A stretch of 8,121 bases of DNA. Origin: Iamia sp038233335. GTDB taxonomy: Bacteria > Actinomycetota > Acidimicrobiia > Acidimicrobiales > Iamiaceae. Every line of letters starts with the position of its first letter. Position 1 is the first letter of the stretch. The DNA lies in assembly GCA_038233335.1 (NCBI GenBank), contig JBBSME010000128.1, positions 1 to 8,121 of the forward strand. Direction: 5' to 3'. The notes under the pieces were generated by a model. The model was not told the origin of the DNA and searched no databases. It was given only the letters and a program-made list of their open reading frames with translations. Below are positions 6,527 through 8,121 of the stretch, one piece after another. Both the position numbers and the translations under genes were made by a program.

Positions 6527-6533
6527 CTCCCCG

Positions 6534-7286
6534 GTGCCGATCTCGTCCGACCATGGTCCGACCGACCGGCCCGCATCGATCGACGGGTCCACCGGCCGGT
6601 CCGCATCGGGCGACGGGTCGATCGACCCCCACGCGACCGAGCTTCCGTCGGACCGTCGACCGGCCCGCCGCGTCGCGGCGCTCGGCCTGGTGCTGGGACC
6701 GGCGGCGTTCATCGCCGCCTGGGCCGTGGCGGGGGCGCGGATGCCCGATCCCTACAGCCCGGTGTCCGACGCCATCAGCCGCACCGCCGCGGTTGGCTCC
6801 CCGGAGCGGTGGCTCATGACGAGCGGGTTCCTGCTCTACGCGGCGGGATCCGCGGCCGGGTCGATCGCGCTGCGGCGCACCATCCCCGGGCCCGCGTGGA
6901 TCGCCAACGCAGTGAACTCCGCCGCCACCGTCGGCGTGGCCCTGACCCCACTCGACCACTCGGTGGGCCTTGACGGCGCCCACGCCGTGACCGCCACGAC
7001 CGGCTACGTCTCGCTCGCCCTGACGCCGCTGCTCGCCGCGCAGCCACTGGCCGACGCAGGGCACACCGCGGCGGCGAGGGCGTCGGTGGGCGTGGCCGCG
7101 GCCGTGGGCGCGTGCCTGATCGCCACGGTGGGATCAAACGATGCCTCCGGGCTGCTCCAGCGCATCGGCCTCACCGTCGGCGACGCCTGGCTGATCGCAG
7201 CCGGCGCGGTCCTCTTGACCGGCCGCACCCTGCGAACGGCCGCTGGGGCGAGCGATCCTCACCGACGGAGGGACCGACGAGCATGA
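6534..7286 (+). CDS. DUF998 family integral membrane protein
   Basis: Uncharacterised multi-pass membrane protein. From the GTG at 6534 it has 250 residues: a polar N-terminal tail rich in Ser, Asp, Gly and Arg (1-46), then about six hydrophobic segments near 47-67, 95-113, 121-138, 153-170, 183-200 and 210-229, and a basic C-terminal tail. The loop DPYSPVSDAIS (72-82) followed by WLMTSGF is typical of DUF998, for which I know no firm function. Start choice: the frame is open to a TTG at 6429, but those first 35 codons are Pro/Ala/Ser-rich with clearly poorer third-position GC than the rest, and a -10-like box sits just before 6534. The tail contains a 30-bp in-frame duplication. It is divergent from the lipase and its stop overlaps a small ORF. 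Confidence 0.8.
   Translation: MPISSDHGPTDRPASIDGSTGRSASGDGSIDPHATELPSDRRPARRVAALGLVLGPAAFIAAWAVAGARMPDPYSPVSDAISRTAAVGSPERWLMTSGFLLYAAGSAAGSIALRRTIPGPAWIANAVNSAATVGVALTPLDHSVGLDGAHAVTATTGYVSLALTPLLAAQPLADAGHTAAARASVGVAAAVGACLIATVGSNDASGLLQRIGLTVGDAWLIAAGAVLLTGRTLRTAAGASDPHRRRDRRA
6561..6620 (+). repeat. 30-bp in-frame tandem duplication in the DUF998 N-terminal tail
   Basis: Bases 6561-6590 and 6591-6620 match at 25 of 30 positions. They encode two ten-residue units, TDRPASIDGS and TGRSASGDGS, in the cytoplasm-side or loop-like polar tail before the first membrane segment. This looks like an internal duplication in an unconstrained region and indicates a tail that can vary in length. Confidence 0.7.
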
Positions 7287-7402
7287 TGAATGGCGCGCCG
7301 ATCTCCCCCGCACCGCCCGAGTCGATCGAGATCGGGTCACGGCGACGCCTCATACTCCGCTGGGGTGTACCGCGGGTGTACCGGGCCACCGTCGCCGCCT
7401 GA
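7283..7402 (+). CDS. Possible small protein coupled to the DUF998 gene
   Basis: A 39-codon ORF begins ATGATG at 7283, overlapping the DUF998 stop as ATGA, with GGAGGGA at 7267-7273 nine bases upstream. Overlap plus a strong ribosome binding site is the pattern of translational coupling. The peptide starts MMNGAPISPAPPESIEIG, continues with a basic stretch (SRRRLILRWG) and ends RATVAA. I recognise no family. Third-position GC is a little lower than in the sure genes, and no hydrophobic segment is long enough to span a membrane. It could be a true small partner of the membrane protein or a chance frame. Confidence 0.3.
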   Translation: MMNGAPISPAPPESIEIGSRRRLILRWGVPRVYRATVAA

Positions 7403-7466
7403 TCGAACGACACCCGCTGCCGGCGCAGCGAGTCTTGGTCCCCCCCGTTCGGGCCGACCGATGAGC

Positions 7467-7487
7467 GGCCTCGCCTCGGCCGAGGCC
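7467..7487. terminator. GC-rich hairpin in the convergent gap
   Basis: GGCCTCG (7467-7473) pairs with CGAGGCC (7481-7487) around a seven-base loop; the inner 14 bases 7473-7486 (GCCTCGGCCGAGGC) are themselves a perfect palindrome. It lies downstream of both convergent genes and may end transcription from the left. No T-run follows. Confidence 0.3.
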
Positions 7488-7554
7488 AAGCGGATCCGGT
7501 CAAGGGCTGACCTCCCCGACGTCGAGGCCCGGTTGGAGGCGAGCCGACAGTCCC

Positions 7555-7568
7555 GCCTCGTGCGAGGC
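7555..7568. other. Second copy of the GCCTCG-N2-CGAGGC inverted repeat
   Basis: GCCTCG-TG-CGAGGC matches the palindrome at 7473-7486 at 12 of 14 positions; only the central two bases differ. The copies start 82 bp apart. It may be a protein-binding site or part of a terminator pair. Confidence 0.35.
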
Positions 7569-7630
7569 TCCGGATGCCGAGAGTGTGGGCGACCGCCGGC
7601 TGAGGGCCTGGGGGGCAGCCTCCGGGGGGC

Positions 7631-7651
7631 CTACCGGGCGAGGCGCTTGTC
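7631..7651 (-). repeat. Short echo of the ettA 3' end
   Basis: Read on the minus strand this stretch matches the last 21 bases of ettA (7693-7713) at 18 positions and would encode DKRLAR plus a TAG stop, against YKPLAR plus TAG in ettA. The offset is 62 bp, so it is not in frame with the gene. It may be a remnant of a partial duplication of the gene end. Confidence 0.4.
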
Positions 7652-7692
7652 CGGTCAAGGTGACCCCGTCGGCGGCGGCGGCCCGCCCGTCG

Positions 7693-8121
<429 letters not shown>

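Larger units (their letters stand above)
7403..7692. other. Convergent gap before ettA; no confident gene
   Basis: The gap separates the DUF998 side from the ettA stop. A plus-strand frame from an ATG at 7461 runs to 7718, starting MSGLASAEAKRIRSR; its first 27 codons have gene-like third-position GC, but it has no ribosome binding site, turns low in quality afterwards and runs into the ettA 3' end, so I do not call it. The stretch also holds two matched palindromes and an echo of the ettA end, listed separately. Confidence 0.4.

Noticed and set aside
6429..6533. Upstream TTG start for DUF998
   Set aside because: These 35 codons have much poorer third-position GC than the rest of the gene and no clear ribosome binding site; not fully excluded.
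6340..6606. N-terminal extension of the lipase up to 6606
   Set aside because: It crosses the lipase promoter and the divergent DUF998 start and would bury the signal peptide 89 residues into the protein.

Overview
The window is very GC-rich, with third codon positions almost saturated in G or C, GTG starts for several genes, and protein families common in high-GC Gram-positive bacteria. I infer an actinobacterium, possibly of the Acidimicrobiia (Iamia-like) type. The phylum is fairly safe; the class is a guess. I see no transposase, integrase, phage gene, CRISPR array, tRNA or rRNA.

Layout from left to right. (1) 98-679, plus strand: adenylylsulfate (APS) kinase, cysC. (2) 784-2850, minus strand: a GH36 alpha-galactosidase, convergent with cysC across a gap holding a hairpin. 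(3) 2851-3173: a 323-base divergent gap holding two copies of a 48-bp element with inverted-repeat ends, plus a cluster of CGGTTCC/GGAACCG sites, one resembling a LacI-family half-site. (4) 3174-5510, plus strand: a 778-residue DUF5054 protein with a GH38-like (alpha-mannosidase-like) N-terminal domain, interrupted near its C-terminal third by a Gly/Ala/Ser-rich segment of roughly 90 residues. (5) 5519-5536: a strong hairpin between convergent genes. (6) 5578-6339, minus strand: a secreted class-2-type lipase/esterase with a recognisable promoter (-35/17 bp/-10), a palindrome over the -35 box, and a good ribosome binding site. (7) 6534-7286, plus strand: a DUF998 membrane protein, perhaps expressed from a leaderless transcript. 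(8) 7283-7402: a possible 39-residue ORF coupled to DUF998 by an ATGA overlap. (9) 7403-7692: no confident gene; two near-identical palindromes and a short echo of the ettA 3' end. (10) 7693 to the right edge, minus strand: the C-terminal quarter of the ABC-F protein EttA.

The most coherent biology is the divergent pair of glycoside-hydrolase-type genes: a predicted cytoplasmic alpha-galactosidase and a metal-dependent GH38-like enzyme of unknown substrate share one regulatory gap, suggesting joint use of a plant or microbial galactoside or mannoside-type glycan. No transporter or regulator gene lies inside the window. cysC (sulfate activation), the lipase, DUF998 and ettA look like unrelated chromosomal neighbours. 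The items most worth following up are the paired 48-bp elements in the divergent gap, the uncharacterised DUF5054 enzyme and its inserted linker.
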